A DNA stretch of 64,000 bases. Source: Planctomycetota bacterium (GTDB taxonomy: Bacteria > Planctomycetota > UBA8742 > UBA2392). A program made the translations under genes and the position numbers. The notes under the pieces are model-generated. The model had not been told where the DNA came from and did not search any database. It saw only the letters and a program-made list of their open reading frames with translations. The stretch is from NCBI GenBank assembly GCA_016722065.1, contig JADKGX010000002.1, positions 186,001-250,000 on the forward strand, given 5' to 3'. Shown piece by piece: positions 16,616-25,800 of this stretch. The first letter of the stretch is position 1. Each line of letters starts with the position of its first letter.

Positions 16616-19258
16616 CTAGCGCTTCTTCTTGGCACTCCCCTTGACCTTGGCTTTGGCCGGCTTCTTTGCGGCCTTCTTTGATTTGGCTTTGCCGGTGCCC
16701 TTGTCGCCTTCCAGCTTGTCCAGGCGCACCTTCAGGTCGTCGTATTCTTTCTTTAATCCTTCGTAATCGTCGCGCAGGGCCTTGAGTTCCTTGGGCACAC
16801 CGGCGGATTCGCGAATCGCGTCAATGGCCATCTTGGCGTTGCGCTTGATGCGGCTGTCGTGGGTCGTGCTGGCCAGCTTGCCCAGCGCCCCAAGCGCCTT
16901 GGGGTCCTTCAACGCCCGCAGGCCGCCAACAGCCGCCATGGTCTGGCGGAAGTCGCCTTCCAGCAGGGGCTCGAGTGTCTCCCTGGCCGCCTGTTTGTCT
17001 TTGTCTTCGGTGCTTTCGCTGGCCAGGCGACCCAGGCTGCCAATGGCCGAATAGCGGGCTTGCTGGCTGCGACCATAGGCAGTCCATTCACGCATGACCG
17101 GCAGCGCACGCATGTCGCGCAGCTCGCACAACCCGGCGAAAGCATGGCTGCGAATCACGTCGTTGTGGCTTTCTTTTGTCAAAGCCGCCACCAGGGCGTC
17201 AAAGGCCAGTGCGTTGCGCGTTTTTCCCAGCGATGCCGCCGCCTGTGCCTCTACATAGTAGGACTCATCCTTGGCCAGTATGCCGGCCAATGCCTTGGCC
17301 GCCGGGTCGGTCTTGAACTCGCCCAGTGCCTGGGCAACGGCACGCCGGGCCTTGGCGTGCTTGACTGCCTTGGCAGCAATCAACGCTTCCTGCGCTGCCG
17401 GGCTGTGAACTTTGCCCAGCGCGTAGGCGGCTTCAGCCTGCACACCCCAGAACTTGTCTGTCTTCAAGGCCTTGGCCAATGCTTCGGTGACTTTGGCGTT
17501 AGGCTTGCGCGCCAGGTTGCGGGCGGCATGCACCCGACCCATGACATCGTCGTCGCTTTCCAGTTGTGCAATCAGCATGTCCTGGGGCAGATCGAGTTCG
17601 AGTGTCTTGGGCAGGGCGTTGCCGGGGTCAAAGCTGATCCACTTGACGCGCGCGGGCAGCTTGACTTGGTAGCGGTGCGTGGCTTTATCGATATCGAACT
17701 CGCGCACTTCCTGCCCGCCGGAATACACAAAGCGCACGGCGGCCCGGGCGCGAAAGATGGCTGTCAGTTCATCGGGCTTCTGCTGCTGGTTGATGGTCAG
17801 CTCGACCTGGCTGGTGGTTTCATCCCACTTCGCGCTCACCTTGAACTCGGGGTGGCCGCCGCCGTAAATCCATTGGCTGAAGAACCAGTCAAAGTTGCGG
17901 CCCGTGACTTCTTCAATGGCGTCGGCGAAGTCCTGGGTAATCACACACGACTTGGCGTTGCTGGTCAGGTAGTGGTTGATCACCTTCCACCACAGACGAT
18001 CGCCAAGCTGTTTGCGCAAATGGTGCAGAATCACCGCCCCCTTCTGGTACAGGTGGCGGTCAAACAGGTCCAGCGGCTCGTTATAGACGTTGGTCTGGAT
18101 CGGCCTGCGGTAGGCGCCGGCGTCTTCGTCCAGGTAGGTCTTCCAGTCGGCATCCAGATAGTACTTGAACTCGTCGTCGCCCAACGATTGCTCGCACCAC
18201 ATGGCCTCGAAGTACGTGGCAAAGCTTTCGTTCAGCCAGGCGTGGCTCCAGTCGCGGCAGGTCAGGTAATCCCCGAACCACTGGTGGGCCAGCTCATGGC
18301 TGTTCAGCGGGTCGCTGCTGAAATCCAGGTGCGCGCGCGCGTCGTGCAGGGTCAGTTCGGTTTGCGTGGTCGCAGTGGTGTTCTCCATGCCGCCAAAAAT
18401 GAAGTCCGCTGCCGTCACCTGGGCGTACTTGGGGTACGGGTACTTCACACCAGTTTTGTCGCTGAAAAACTTCACCATCTCGGGCGTGCGGCCAAAACTG
18501 CGTTCCCCGTCGGCTTCGCGGCCTGGCGGCACGTAGTAATCAACCTGAATGCCGTCCCACTCCTTGCTTACCTTGACGTAATCGCCAATCACCAGCGTGA
18601 CCAGATAGGCCACATGGGGCACGTCCATCTTCCAGTGGTGCAGGGAATACTGGCCTTTGTCCTGCACGCTGATCAACGCACCATTGCTCAGGCTGGTCAT
18701 GCCCTTGGGCACCTGGGCAATGATTTCGGTCGTGGCTTTTTCGTTGGGGTAGTCAAAGCACGGAAACCAGTAACGGCTGTCTTCGTCCTGGCCCTGGGTC
18801 CAGAACTCCAGATGTTTCTTTGGGTAGCCGGCATCCGGGCCTACAAAGTACACGCCGCGCCGAGGCGTGGCACTGTAGCTGACGGCGATTTCGATCGGCT
18901 TGTCCGGCGTCAGGGCCTTGCCGAAACGAACTGCCAGCTTGGCGCCATCGTGGTTCCAATCGGCGGGTTTGCCGTCTACCTTGACCTCGGTAATAGCCAT
19001 CTCGCAGGCATCCAGTTCCAGAAACTCGGTGCCATCGTTAATTGCAGAAGCCGTGATCGTGGCCCGGCCGATGAACGACTTGCGTTCGAAATCAGGCGTG
19101 ATCTCGAGCTTGATGTGCTGGACATCGACAAAACGGTCACGGCACCACTTGGGTTCCGTGCCTTTTTTCATGAATGGCTTCCACGACGGCTTGGCGTCCA
19201 GGTATTCGTGGCCCAGGGTCGTAAAAAACCGCGCTTGTTCCGTGAGAGAGAAGTTCAT
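16616..19258 (-). CDS. M1 aminopeptidase N-like, with HEAT repeats and a lysine-rich tail
   Basis: This 880-residue zinc aminopeptidase has an N-terminal beta domain (about 40-240). The catalytic domain carries GGMEN at 289-293, the zinc motif HELAH at 321-325 and the third ligand Glu344 in AWLNESFATYF. In place of the usual C-terminal helical domain, residues 590-800 form HEAT-like repeats (for example VQAEAAYALGKVHSPAAQEAL). A coiled coil follows, then a tail rich in Lys and Ala (KKAAKKPAKAK) that looks histone-like. No signal peptide is seen, so it is probably cytosolic. The start MNFSLTEQ is an ATG; the open frame upstream is antisense to the S41 gene. It should trim N-terminal residues from peptides. 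Confidence 0.9.
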   Translation of the reverse strand: MNFSLTEQARFFTTLGHEYLDAKPSWKPFMKKGTEPKWCRDRFVDVQHIKLEITPDFERKSFIGRATITASAINDGTEFLELDACEMAITEVKVDGKPADWNHDGAKLAVRFGKALTPDKPIEIAVSYSATPRRGVYFVGPDAGYPKKHLEFWTQGQDEDSRYWFPCFDYPNEKATTEIIAQVPKGMTSLSNGALISVQDKGQYSLHHWKMDVPHVAYLVTLVIGDYVKVSKEWDGIQVDYYVPPGREADGERSFGRTPEMVKFFSDKTGVKYPYPKYAQVTAADFIFGGMENTTATTQTELTLHDARAHLDFSSDPLNSHELAHQWFGDYLTCRDWSHAWLNESFATYFEAMWCEQSLGDDEFKYYLDADWKTYLDEDAGAYRRPIQTNVYNEPLDLFDRHLYQKGAVILHHLRKQLGDRLWWKVINHYLTSNAKSCVITQDFADAIEEVTGRNFDWFFSQWIYGGGHPEFKVSAKWDETTSQVELTINQQQKPDELTAIFRARAAVRFVYSGGQEVREFDIDKATHRYQVKLPARVKWISFDPGNALPKTLELDLPQDMLIAQLESDDDVMGRVHAARNLARKPNAKVTEALAKALKTDKFWGVQAEAAYALGKVHSPAAQEALIAAKAVKHAKARRAVAQALGEFKTDPAAKALAGILAKDESYYVEAQAAASLGKTRNALAFDALVAALTKESHNDVIRSHAFAGLCELRDMRALPVMREWTAYGRSQQARYSAIGSLGRLASESTEDKDKQAARETLEPLLEGDFRQTMAAVGGLRALKDPKALGALGKLASTTHDSRIKRNAKMAIDAIRESAGVPKELKALRDDYEGLKKEYDDLKVRLDKLEGDKGTGKAKSKKAAKKPAKAKVKGSAKKKR

Positions 19259-19345
19259 GGCGTGACTACTCCAGTATGAGGCCCGGCATGATGCCGCGCC
19301 GCCTGTGTGCGTCAATGCGCGGCGAGGCTGGTTGCAACTGCGGAA

Positions 19346-19359
19346 TTGCCACGTGGCAA
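19346..19359. promoter_or_regulatory. 14-bp perfect palindrome between divergent genes
   Basis: TTGCCACGTGGCAA is a perfect inverted repeat about midway between the start codons of the aminopeptidase (minus) and S41 protease (plus). It could be a dimeric regulator site controlling both. A -10-like TATAGA at 19404 is the only promoter-like element I noticed. Nothing identifies the regulator. Confidence 0.35.
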
Positions 19360-19438
19360 GTCGCTTTCCCCGCAGGCAAGGGCGCCGTCTTGCGTATTGA
19401 GTGTATAGATCATCTGAAAACCCGAAGCCGGAGTGTCC

Positions 19439-20845
19439 ATGCGACTGAAGCTGTTTGCCCTGATGGCCTTGAGCAGCCTGTGCTTGGCGACGTTTGTGCC
19501 CGCACTGGCCCAGGAAGCACCCAAACCGGAACCCAAACCGGCCGAAGAAAAACCCCAGCCGCTGGACGAGACCAAACTGGAGGCCGGCGCCAAGGCCAAC
19601 ATCAAGGTCCTGGACGCAATGCTGGACACGATTCGGCAGGGGTTTTACGACCGCAAGTATGGCGGCCACGACCTGAAGGAAATGCGTGCCCGCTTTGTGA
19701 AACGCGTGGCCGAAAGCAAGCCCGGCGAACCGCTGTACAAGGTGCTGCGTGAGTTGCTGGGCGAGTTCAAGGTTTCGCACCTGACGATTCTGGCCCAGGA
19801 CGTTTACGACGTGAACTTTGCGCCCGAAATGAACGGCGGCCGCACCGAGCGCCCGGGGCTGGATGTGACGGAACTTGAGGACGGCAAGCTGTTTATCAGC
19901 GGCGTGCTGGACGGCAGCGGCGCCGAGTCCGCAGGCGTGTTGCGCGGCGACAGGCTGGTCGAAATCAACGGCAAGCCGGCGCTGCAAAGCCCGCTGCTGG
20001 CCGATGCCGGCGGCGACCCCGGCCTGCCCGGCCACCCGCATTACTTTGTACGCGTACCAGAGGCGCAAGACCTGGTGTTGAAGGTGCAGCGCCACGCCGA
20101 AGACAAAGAACTGACCACGCTGACCGTGACGTGCACCGCCACCAGCATGATTGACGCTACGCGCAAAAGCGTGAAGGTGATTGAGCATGAGGGCCGCAAG
20201 TTCGGCTACATTCACTTCTGGCACTTTCTGCACGACGGCATGACGCAATCCCTGAGGAAGGCCCTGAACAAGGAGTTCAAGGATTGCGACGGGTTGATCA
20301 TTGACCTGCGCGGCCGCGGCGGTAGCCCGCAGGTGATGAACGACTGTTTTTCGCCCTTCGCCGATCCGCCATCCATGAGCCGCATTCCTGGCTTTGGCGG
20401 CTCCAGCACGGTCATGCCCAAGTGGACGCGCCCCGTGGTGGCGCTGCAGGACGCTGGCTCGCGCAGTGCCAAAGAGGTTTACGCCCACAACTGGAAGTGG
20501 AAGAAAGTCGGCCCGCTGGTAGGCGAAAGCACACCCGGCGCGGTGCTGGGCAGCACCTTTGCCCCACTGCCAGACGGCAGCCAGTTGTTGTACCCGGCCC
20601 AGAACGTGCGCAGCTTGACCTTTGGCCAGGTCGAACTGGAAGGCAACCCGGTAGAGCCCACCCACCCGGTCAAAGACCTGCTGCCCTTTGCGGCCGGCAG
20701 CGACACAATCAAGGAAGCCGGCATCAAGATTCTGTACGACCTGGTCAAGGACAAGCCCAAGGTCGTGCCAGCGCCTGACCCGGACGCAGGCGAGAAAGAG
20801 GAAGGCTTCAGCATCCAGCCCGGCCAGTGGCGCAGGGCCGGATAG
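19439..20845 (+). CDS. S41 family peptidase with PDZ domain
   Basis: This 468-residue protein has a signal peptide (about 1-26, ending FVPALAQ) and a short Pro/Glu/Lys linker. A helical region is followed by a PDZ domain (about 150-220; VLRGDRLVEINGKPAL) and then a C-terminal S41 core. The core shows FGYIHFWHFLHDG, CDGLIIDLRGRGG, VVALQDAGSRSAKEVYAH with the likely nucleophile Ser, and VGESTPGAVLG. The Lys of CtpA-type enzymes (in GEKTFGKG) is absent, which fits the tricorn/IRBP-like S41B branch better. It probably cleaves periplasmic proteins. The ATG at 19439 has GGAG five bases upstream. A strong terminator follows. Confidence 0.83.
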   Translation: MRLKLFALMALSSLCLATFVPALAQEAPKPEPKPAEEKPQPLDETKLEAGAKANIKVLDAMLDTIRQGFYDRKYGGHDLKEMRARFVKRVAESKPGEPLYKVLRELLGEFKVSHLTILAQDVYDVNFAPEMNGGRTERPGLDVTELEDGKLFISGVLDGSGAESAGVLRGDRLVEINGKPALQSPLLADAGGDPGLPGHPHYFVRVPEAQDLVLKVQRHAEDKELTTLTVTCTATSMIDATRKSVKVIEHEGRKFGYIHFWHFLHDGMTQSLRKALNKEFKDCDGLIIDLRGRGGSPQVMNDCFSPFADPPSMSRIPGFGGSSTVMPKWTRPVVALQDAGSRSAKEVYAHNWKWKKVGPLVGESTPGAVLGSTFAPLPDGSQLLYPAQNVRSLTFGQVELEGNPVEPTHPVKDLLPFAAGSDTIKEAGIKILYDLVKDKPKVVPAPDPDAGEKEEGFSIQPGQWRRAG

Positions 20846-20868
20846 CAGACACACAGCCAGGAGCCAAG

Positions 20869-20910
20869 AACGCGAAGTGGCCCTGCGGCCCTTCGCGTTT
20901 TCTCCTTTTC
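20869..20910 (+). terminator. strong intrinsic terminator after the S41 gene
   Basis: A 9-bp stem (20869-20877 with 20891-20899) continues, across one bulged T, into a 4-bp GGCC/GGCC top with a four-base loop. It is followed by TTTCTCCTTTT. It begins 24 bases after the S41 stop and separates that gene from the DUF1294 gene. Confidence 0.85.
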
Positions 20911-20949
20911 GCGGCTGCCATGAAGACGCCCCACTAGCACAATCCACCA

Positions 20950-21264
20950 ATGCACATTCCCCTTGGCTGGATATTGCTGCCTGCGCTGGCTTTCAACTTG
21001 GCGGCCTTTGTGGCGCAGGGCATCGACAAGCGCCGCGCCGTGCGGTCGGCCTGGCGCGTCCCGGAATCCACGCTGCTGGGCCTGGGCCTGCCCCTGGCTT
21101 GTGCCGGCATGCTGCTTGGAATGAAGCTTTTCCGGCACAAGACCAGTAAGCGCAGCTTTGTGGCAAAGGCCGCGCTGGTGACTATCGCCAATCTGCTCAT
21201 GCTGGCCGGGCTTGGCTACATGGCGATGCAAGGTCTTGTTGTGTTCGAACTTGCGCTTTACTAA
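20950..21264 (+). CDS. DUF1294 membrane protein
   Basis: This 104-residue protein has three hydrophobic segments (about 5-22, 43-58 and 74-100). The DUF1294 core sits between them: GIDKRRAVRSAWRVPESTLL, followed by GMKLFRHKTSKRSF. The family is widespread, small and of unknown function; it is sometimes fused to cold-shock domains, but not here. No good ribosome binding site is visible. The next gene starts on the base after its stop codon. Confidence 0.85.
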   Translation: MHIPLGWILLPALAFNLAAFVAQGIDKRRAVRSAWRVPESTLLGLGLPLACAGMLLGMKLFRHKTSKRSFVAKAALVTIANLLMLAGLGYMAMQGLVVFELALY

Positions 21265-23640
21265 GTGCGCGCCATGCAGGACAATACCCCTGCGTACAAC
21301 CGGGGGCCGAAACCAACGTTTGTGCGCGTCCCTGCACTCCACCCCGGAGCCCGCTGGATGCCTTGCTGCCATCGCTGTTCCACAGAGTTGAGTTACGCCG
21401 GCCGCCCGTGCCCCCAGTGCATGAGCCCGGCCCGCTTTGAGTTCAAGTCTGGCAAGGTCGTTACCGCACAAGGAATCACCCGTGCCAGCCGCGTGCGCCT
21501 GCCCGGGTTCGCCCTTTCGCCACTGGTTCGCGGCAAGAACATTCGTGCCCCGCGCCGCCAGCGCGCGATTCGCGCCCTGCACATGATTGGGCGCTGGACC
21601 TGGAACAGCCTGGGCATCGCCTTGTTGGTGCATGCGCTGCTGTTCGCGATTGCGTTCTACTTCCGCAATCACATTGAAGACACCATCAAACAAGTGCAGC
21701 AACTGGCCTTTGTACCTGAAACCGCAGCGCCCATTACCGCGCCTGAAAAAGCCGACATGGAACTGCCAGACATGACGCCGGATGACGACAGCCTTCAAAT
21801 TCCGCGCGAAGTCAGCGACGACATGATGCTGGAGGCCGGCGATCCGGACCTGGTGGCCCCCGAGCCCGTACCCTTTGCCCCCGAGCCACAGGTGTCGGCC
21901 CCCTATCACGGGCCGGAGATGCCACTCAAGCTGAAAGCCCCCCAGGCCGCACAGGGTATTGGCGGGGGGCAGCCTTCGCCTTCGCGCAACATGGCCGCCT
22001 CGGGCTCGGGGCTGTTTCAGAACCGCAAGGGCGATGCCCGTGCCGCGGCCCTGAAGCGTTTTGGCGGCGGGCCGGATACCGAAAACGCCGTGAACCTGGG
22101 GCTGGAATACCTGTCGCGCCAGCAAAGCAGCGACGGAAGCTGGGACCCGGCCAAGGGCCATGAAGTGCGCAACCGCTTTGCCAACGACGACAGCGGCTAT
22201 CGTGGCGCTTTGACCGCCCTGTGCGCGCTGCCCTTTCTGGCCGCCGGTAACTCGCCCGACGAAGGCCGTTACAGCAGCAACGTGAAGCGCGCCGTGAACT
22301 GGCTGACGCGAAACCAGACAGCCGACGGCTGCCTTGCCCAACGCGGCGTAATGCAGATGTACGGCCACATGGTGGCCACGCTGGTGATGTGCGAAGTCTA
22401 CGGCATGACCGGCGACGAAAAGTTCCGCACATGCGCCGAGAGGGCCGTGCGCTTTCTGGAACGCACCCAGAACAGCGCTGGCGGCTGGGACTACCAGGCC
22501 ACCATCAGCAGCAGTAGCCGCCTGCCCCAGCGCAACGACATGTCGATCAGCGGCTGGGCCGTGCTGGCACTCAAGGACGCCCGCAGCGTGGGCATTCGTG
22601 TCAGCGAAACGGCCTGGAATGGCGTATCGGACCTGTATGACCGCCTGAGCCTGGACACCGGCGAAACCTATTACGCAGACCGCGAATATGGCGACCTGCC
22701 CTCCAACCGCCTGGGCATTGGCATGGTCGGCGTTGGCCTGACAGCCCGCACGATTCTGGACAGCGACCGCTTCTATCGCCGCAACGCCGCCGCCGAACGC
22801 ATGCTGCTGGAGCACAAGCCTGACTATGCTCGCTTTTCAGACCCCAGTTGGGGCGCGCAGAACCCCAACTTCAATACCTTCTATGGCTGGTACTACGGCA
22901 CGCTGGGCATGTTTCTCAAGAACGCCGGCCAGGGCAGCGCCTGGGAACAATGGAACGCCGCACTGAAGGAACAATTGCTCAAGAACCAGGTGCTGGCGGG
23001 CGCGCGCAAGGGCTCTTGGGGCCCCGATGATTCCTGGCTGGGCCCATTGATGGGTGACCTGTACACGACTTCCTGCGCGGTACTCTGTCTGGAGGTCTAC
23101 TACCGCTACAACCCCATGCACCGGCCGGAATCCGAGATCACGCCACTGGTCAGCGAGACGCGTTCTGAGCTTCCCGGCAAACCTGAACCCAACCCGGCCA
23201 AAATGGAAAAGCCGGTCGAGATTGCCGGTGAAACCCTGGACCTGGCCAAGGTTCCCGATCGCAGCAAGTACCTGCGCCTGCTGGCCCGCGAACAAGGCAA
23301 GGCCGCGATTGCGCCCTTGATGGATTCCTTGAAAGACGAATCCCCTACCGTGCGCACAACAGCGCTGTATGAACTGGGCAAGCTGAAGGCAACCGACGCC
23401 GTGGATGCCATCAGCAACATGATCAACCGCAGCGAGAACCGCGACCTGCGCCTGACGATCTGCGATACACTGGGCAAGATTGGCGACAAAAGCGCCGCGC
23501 AGCCGCTGGTGAAGCTGCTGTCTGACCAGGACGTGACGGTGGTCGGGGCGTCGCAGCGGGCGCTGGTGAAGCTTGCCGGTGGCAAAGACTTCGGCACCAA
23601 CCGCCACGCTTGGGCGGATTACTTCGGCGTCAACCCGTAG
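21265..23640 (+). CDS. zinc-ribbon/TM protein with prenyltransferase-fold and HEAT domains
   Basis: This 791-residue protein has an unusual domain order. First is a zinc ribbon (Cys35, 38, 49, 52), then a basic linker, and a transmembrane helix (about 113-133). A Pro/Glu-rich stretch follows. Next comes an alpha/alpha toroid like squalene-hopene cyclase and prenyltransferases (about 265-620), with repeats such as LSRQQSSDGSWDPAKG, LTRNQTADGCLAQRG and LERTQNSAGGWDY. HEAT repeats (about 655-780) close it. I see no DxDD cyclase motif, so a terpene product is unlikely; the toroid may bind peptide or glycan. Such proteins are common in Planctomycetota. The start may be the GTG at 21265 or the ATG nine bases on. 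Confidence 0.82.
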   Translation: MRAMQDNTPAYNRGPKPTFVRVPALHPGARWMPCCHRCSTELSYAGRPCPQCMSPARFEFKSGKVVTAQGITRASRVRLPGFALSPLVRGKNIRAPRRQRAIRALHMIGRWTWNSLGIALLVHALLFAIAFYFRNHIEDTIKQVQQLAFVPETAAPITAPEKADMELPDMTPDDDSLQIPREVSDDMMLEAGDPDLVAPEPVPFAPEPQVSAPYHGPEMPLKLKAPQAAQGIGGGQPSPSRNMAASGSGLFQNRKGDARAAALKRFGGGPDTENAVNLGLEYLSRQQSSDGSWDPAKGHEVRNRFANDDSGYRGALTALCALPFLAAGNSPDEGRYSSNVKRAVNWLTRNQTADGCLAQRGVMQMYGHMVATLVMCEVYGMTGDEKFRTCAERAVRFLERTQNSAGGWDYQATISSSSRLPQRNDMSISGWAVLALKDARSVGIRVSETAWNGVSDLYDRLSLDTGETYYADREYGDLPSNRLGIGMVGVGLTARTILDSDRFYRRNAAAERMLLEHKPDYARFSDPSWGAQNPNFNTFYGWYYGTLGMFLKNAGQGSAWEQWNAALKEQLLKNQVLAGARKGSWGPDDSWLGPLMGDLYTTSCAVLCLEVYYRYNPMHRPESEITPLVSETRSELPGKPEPNPAKMEKPVEIAGETLDLAKVPDRSKYLRLLAREQGKAAIAPLMDSLKDESPTVRTTALYELGKLKATDAVDAISNMINRSENRDLRLTICDTLGKIGDKSAAQPLVKLLSDQDVTVVGASQRALVKLAGGKDFGTNRHAWADYFGVNP

Positions 23641-23663
23641 CAGCCGACTCTTTGCGCTTGAAT

Positions 23664-24620
23664 CTATTTGCCAGTGCCGCCGGCGTTGCCCTTGGGCTCG
23701 GGCTCGGGTTTGGCGAAGGCTTTTTCGGCCTCAATGACCAGCGGCAGCACTTTCATCAAACGTTCGTGCACGTCTTTGTTGTCGTGCTTCTCAAGCCCGC
23801 GGGCAGCCCACAGGTACTGCACCGCGCGTTCATAGCGCTTGAGTTCCACCAGAGTGTCGGCCGCACCAATGTACAGCTCGGCGCGGTCGGGCAGCAGGTG
23901 AATGGCAAAGTCGTAGTTCTCAATGGCCTTGCGCCAGTTGCGCAGCTTGAAGTAGCAGCGCGCCGCGCCCTGGTAGGCCGCCGGGTTGGTGCTGTCGAAC
24001 TCGACGGATTTCTCAAAGGCCTGGGCGGCGTCGCCAAAGCGCTGGTCCAACTCATGCAGCGTGGCGTAGTGGTACCAGGCGTAGCCGGATTTTTGCTCGC
24101 GCTTGATCGCCAGGTCATAGTTTTCACGCGCCTTATCAAGTTCGCCGGTGTGCTGGTAATACAGCGCAATCGCCACCAGCGGGTAGGCGCGGTTCTTTTC
24201 TACTTCTGCGGCAAGGCGCAGCTTGGCCAGCGCGGCAAGGTCGCGGCCTTGCTGCTGGTAGACCATGGCCAGGTTGACCAGCGTGTCGCCATCGCGGGGG
24301 TCGTATTCCAGGGCGCGTTCGTACCACTTCACGGACTGGTCGTAGTCTTTGGTGTCCTGAAAGCAGACACCAATGTTGTAGCAGATGGCCAGGTTGTACC
24401 CGTCGCGTTTGGCGGCGGCGTGAAACTGTTCCAGGGCGCGCGGATAATCCGAATGGTCCATGAACTCCACGCCCTTTTCAAAGGCGTTGAGACGCGGCAC
24501 CCCGCAACCGGAGAGGCCGATCAGCAGGCAAACCGCCAAAAGCAGCAAACCTGCCGACCACAGCCGCGATGCCAGGGGCGCAGGACCGGCAGGTGCGATT
24601 GTGCAGGATGGACGCAGCAT
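23664..24620 (-). CDS. TPR-repeat lipoprotein
   Basis: This 318-residue protein has a long lipoprotein signal ending LLIGLSGCG, with the lipobox Cys near position 40. At least six TPR units follow, for example YNLAICYNIGVCFQDTKDYDQ and WYERALEYDPRDGDTL. The C-terminal tail is charged. I begin at the ATG at 24620; the longer frame upstream only crosses the gap towards the MCE gene. It lies 70 bases after the MCE operon in the same direction. It could be an accessory periplasmic scaffold of that system, but it may also be unrelated. Confidence 0.83.
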   Translation of the reverse strand: MLRPSCTIAPAGPAPLASRLWSAGLLLLAVCLLIGLSGCGVPRLNAFEKGVEFMDHSDYPRALEQFHAAAKRDGYNLAICYNIGVCFQDTKDYDQSVKWYERALEYDPRDGDTLVNLAMVYQQQGRDLAALAKLRLAAEVEKNRAYPLVAIALYYQHTGELDKARENYDLAIKREQKSGYAWYHYATLHELDQRFGDAAQAFEKSVEFDSTNPAAYQGAARCYFKLRNWRKAIENYDFAIHLLPDRAELYIGAADTLVELKRYERAVQYLWAARGLEKHDNKDVHERLMKVLPLVIEAEKAFAKPEPEPKGNAGGTGK

Positions 24621-24690
24621 GGTTGTGTGATAGCGGTTCTTCACTCGGTTACCGATCTTGCCAGTGGATTGTGTACCTTGCACGGCGGCG

Positions 24691-25776
24691 TTAGTCGCTT
24701 TCCTTGCGCGGCCGGCGTCCGGAATTACGGATCGCCAGTTCGTCCACATTCGGAATCGGGCGCGGGCCGTCAAGCTTGGCCCGTTCTTTCTCGTCCTGGC
24801 TGTCACCCCAGATCAGCAAGCTGGGGTCGCGCTCAATGCGCCGGGCAAACACCCGCAGGCTGGAAGAAGCGTCGCGAATGTTCTGCATGCTGACCTGAAT
24901 GTTCAACTGGTTGTCCAGCACAAGGTCGTTCAGGTTGGCCACCAGCGTATCCAGGTTACCTGAAATCGAGTTCAAGCTGGCCACCAGCGCTGGCACCTTG
25001 CCATCGCCATCGGCTAGCAGCGCATCCATGCGGCCCGAGGCGCTTTTCAGGTTCTCGATCAAGTCCTTGATGCCCTGGTTGTTGTCCTTGAGCAGCTTCT
25101 GTACTTCGGCCAGCACTTCGTTGGCGGCATCAAACGTGGGGCCGACTTTGGTAAAGGCCGGGTCCAGTTTCTCCAGGCCTTTATCCAGGCGGTCCATGGC
25201 GCTGCTGAGTGACTTCAGGGTCGATTCGATGTTCTTGCTGAAGTCGTCTTTCTCGAGTACCACGGCCAGCTTGTCGATACCCACCTGAAGCTTCTTGATC
25301 GTGCCCTCGGCGCCTTCAAAGATGTCGTTGAAGCTGGTTGGGGCCTTGCCCTTGACGGGCAAGCGCTGCCCGGCCTTGACCAGATCGCGCTGTCGGCCAA
25401 GTTTGAGCACCAGTTGGTTGCCGCCAAACAGGCTGCCCATCTGCACCTGGGCCTCGGTATCGACCGGAATCACCACTGTATCGGCGAACTCTTCCTCGAT
25501 CACGATCTGCACTTCCACCTCGACCCGCTGGCCGACTTCGCTGCTGGTGACGGGAATGGTGCGAATGCCGTCGACCTTGCCCACGCGCTGGCCCGCCACA
25601 ATCACGGCCGCGCTGCCCGACAAGCCACCGACGTCGTCAAACATGATCGAGTATCGCTTGCCCTGCACGTTGGGCGCAAAGCCCTGCAGATAGGCCACGG
25701 TGACCACAAAAGCCACAACCACCGCAACGGCAAAGACGCCCGTGATCAGGTCTGAACGTGAACTCTTGCGTGCCAT
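24691..25776 (-). CDS. MlaD/MCE family periplasmic lipid-transport protein
   Basis: This 361-residue protein has an N-terminal transmembrane anchor (about 10-30). An MCE domain follows (about 38-130; YSIMFDDVGGLSGSAAVIVAGQRVGKVDGI). A long helical, coiled-coil region (about 155-310) is rich in Leu, Lys and Asp. MCE proteins form hexameric rings that bind lipid and feed it to or from the ABC transporter. It is the second MCE gene of the operon, 24 bases after the first. The long helices suggest a bridging needle or a partner-docking tail rather than the short MlaD type. Confidence 0.9.
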   Translation of the reverse strand: MARKSSRSDLITGVFAVAVVVAFVVTVAYLQGFAPNVQGKRYSIMFDDVGGLSGSAAVIVAGQRVGKVDGIRTIPVTSSEVGQRVEVEVQIVIEEEFADTVVIPVDTEAQVQMGSLFGGNQLVLKLGRQRDLVKAGQRLPVKGKAPTSFNDIFEGAEGTIKKLQVGIDKLAVVLEKDDFSKNIESTLKSLSSAMDRLDKGLEKLDPAFTKVGPTFDAANEVLAEVQKLLKDNNQGIKDLIENLKSASGRMDALLADGDGKVPALVASLNSISGNLDTLVANLNDLVLDNQLNIQVSMQNIRDASSSLRVFARRIERDPSLLIWGDSQDEKERAKLDGPRPIPNVDELAIRNSGRRPRKESD

Positions 25777-25800
25777 GTCTGCCTGCCTTTCGGACTTGCG

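Noticed and set aside
16859..19279. An 806-residue plus-strand open frame
   Set aside because: It is the antisense of the M1 aminopeptidase, whose zinc motifs leave no doubt about the coding strand.
19259..20950. A long minus-strand open frame continuous with the M1 aminopeptidase
   Set aside because: It runs antisense through the S41 protease gene, has no family features, and the aminopeptidase has a good ATG at 19258.
20479..22815. A 778-residue minus-strand open frame
   Set aside because: It lies opposite the DUF1294 and zinc-ribbon/toroid genes, both of which have clear domains. Its composition is that of an antisense shadow in GC-rich DNA.
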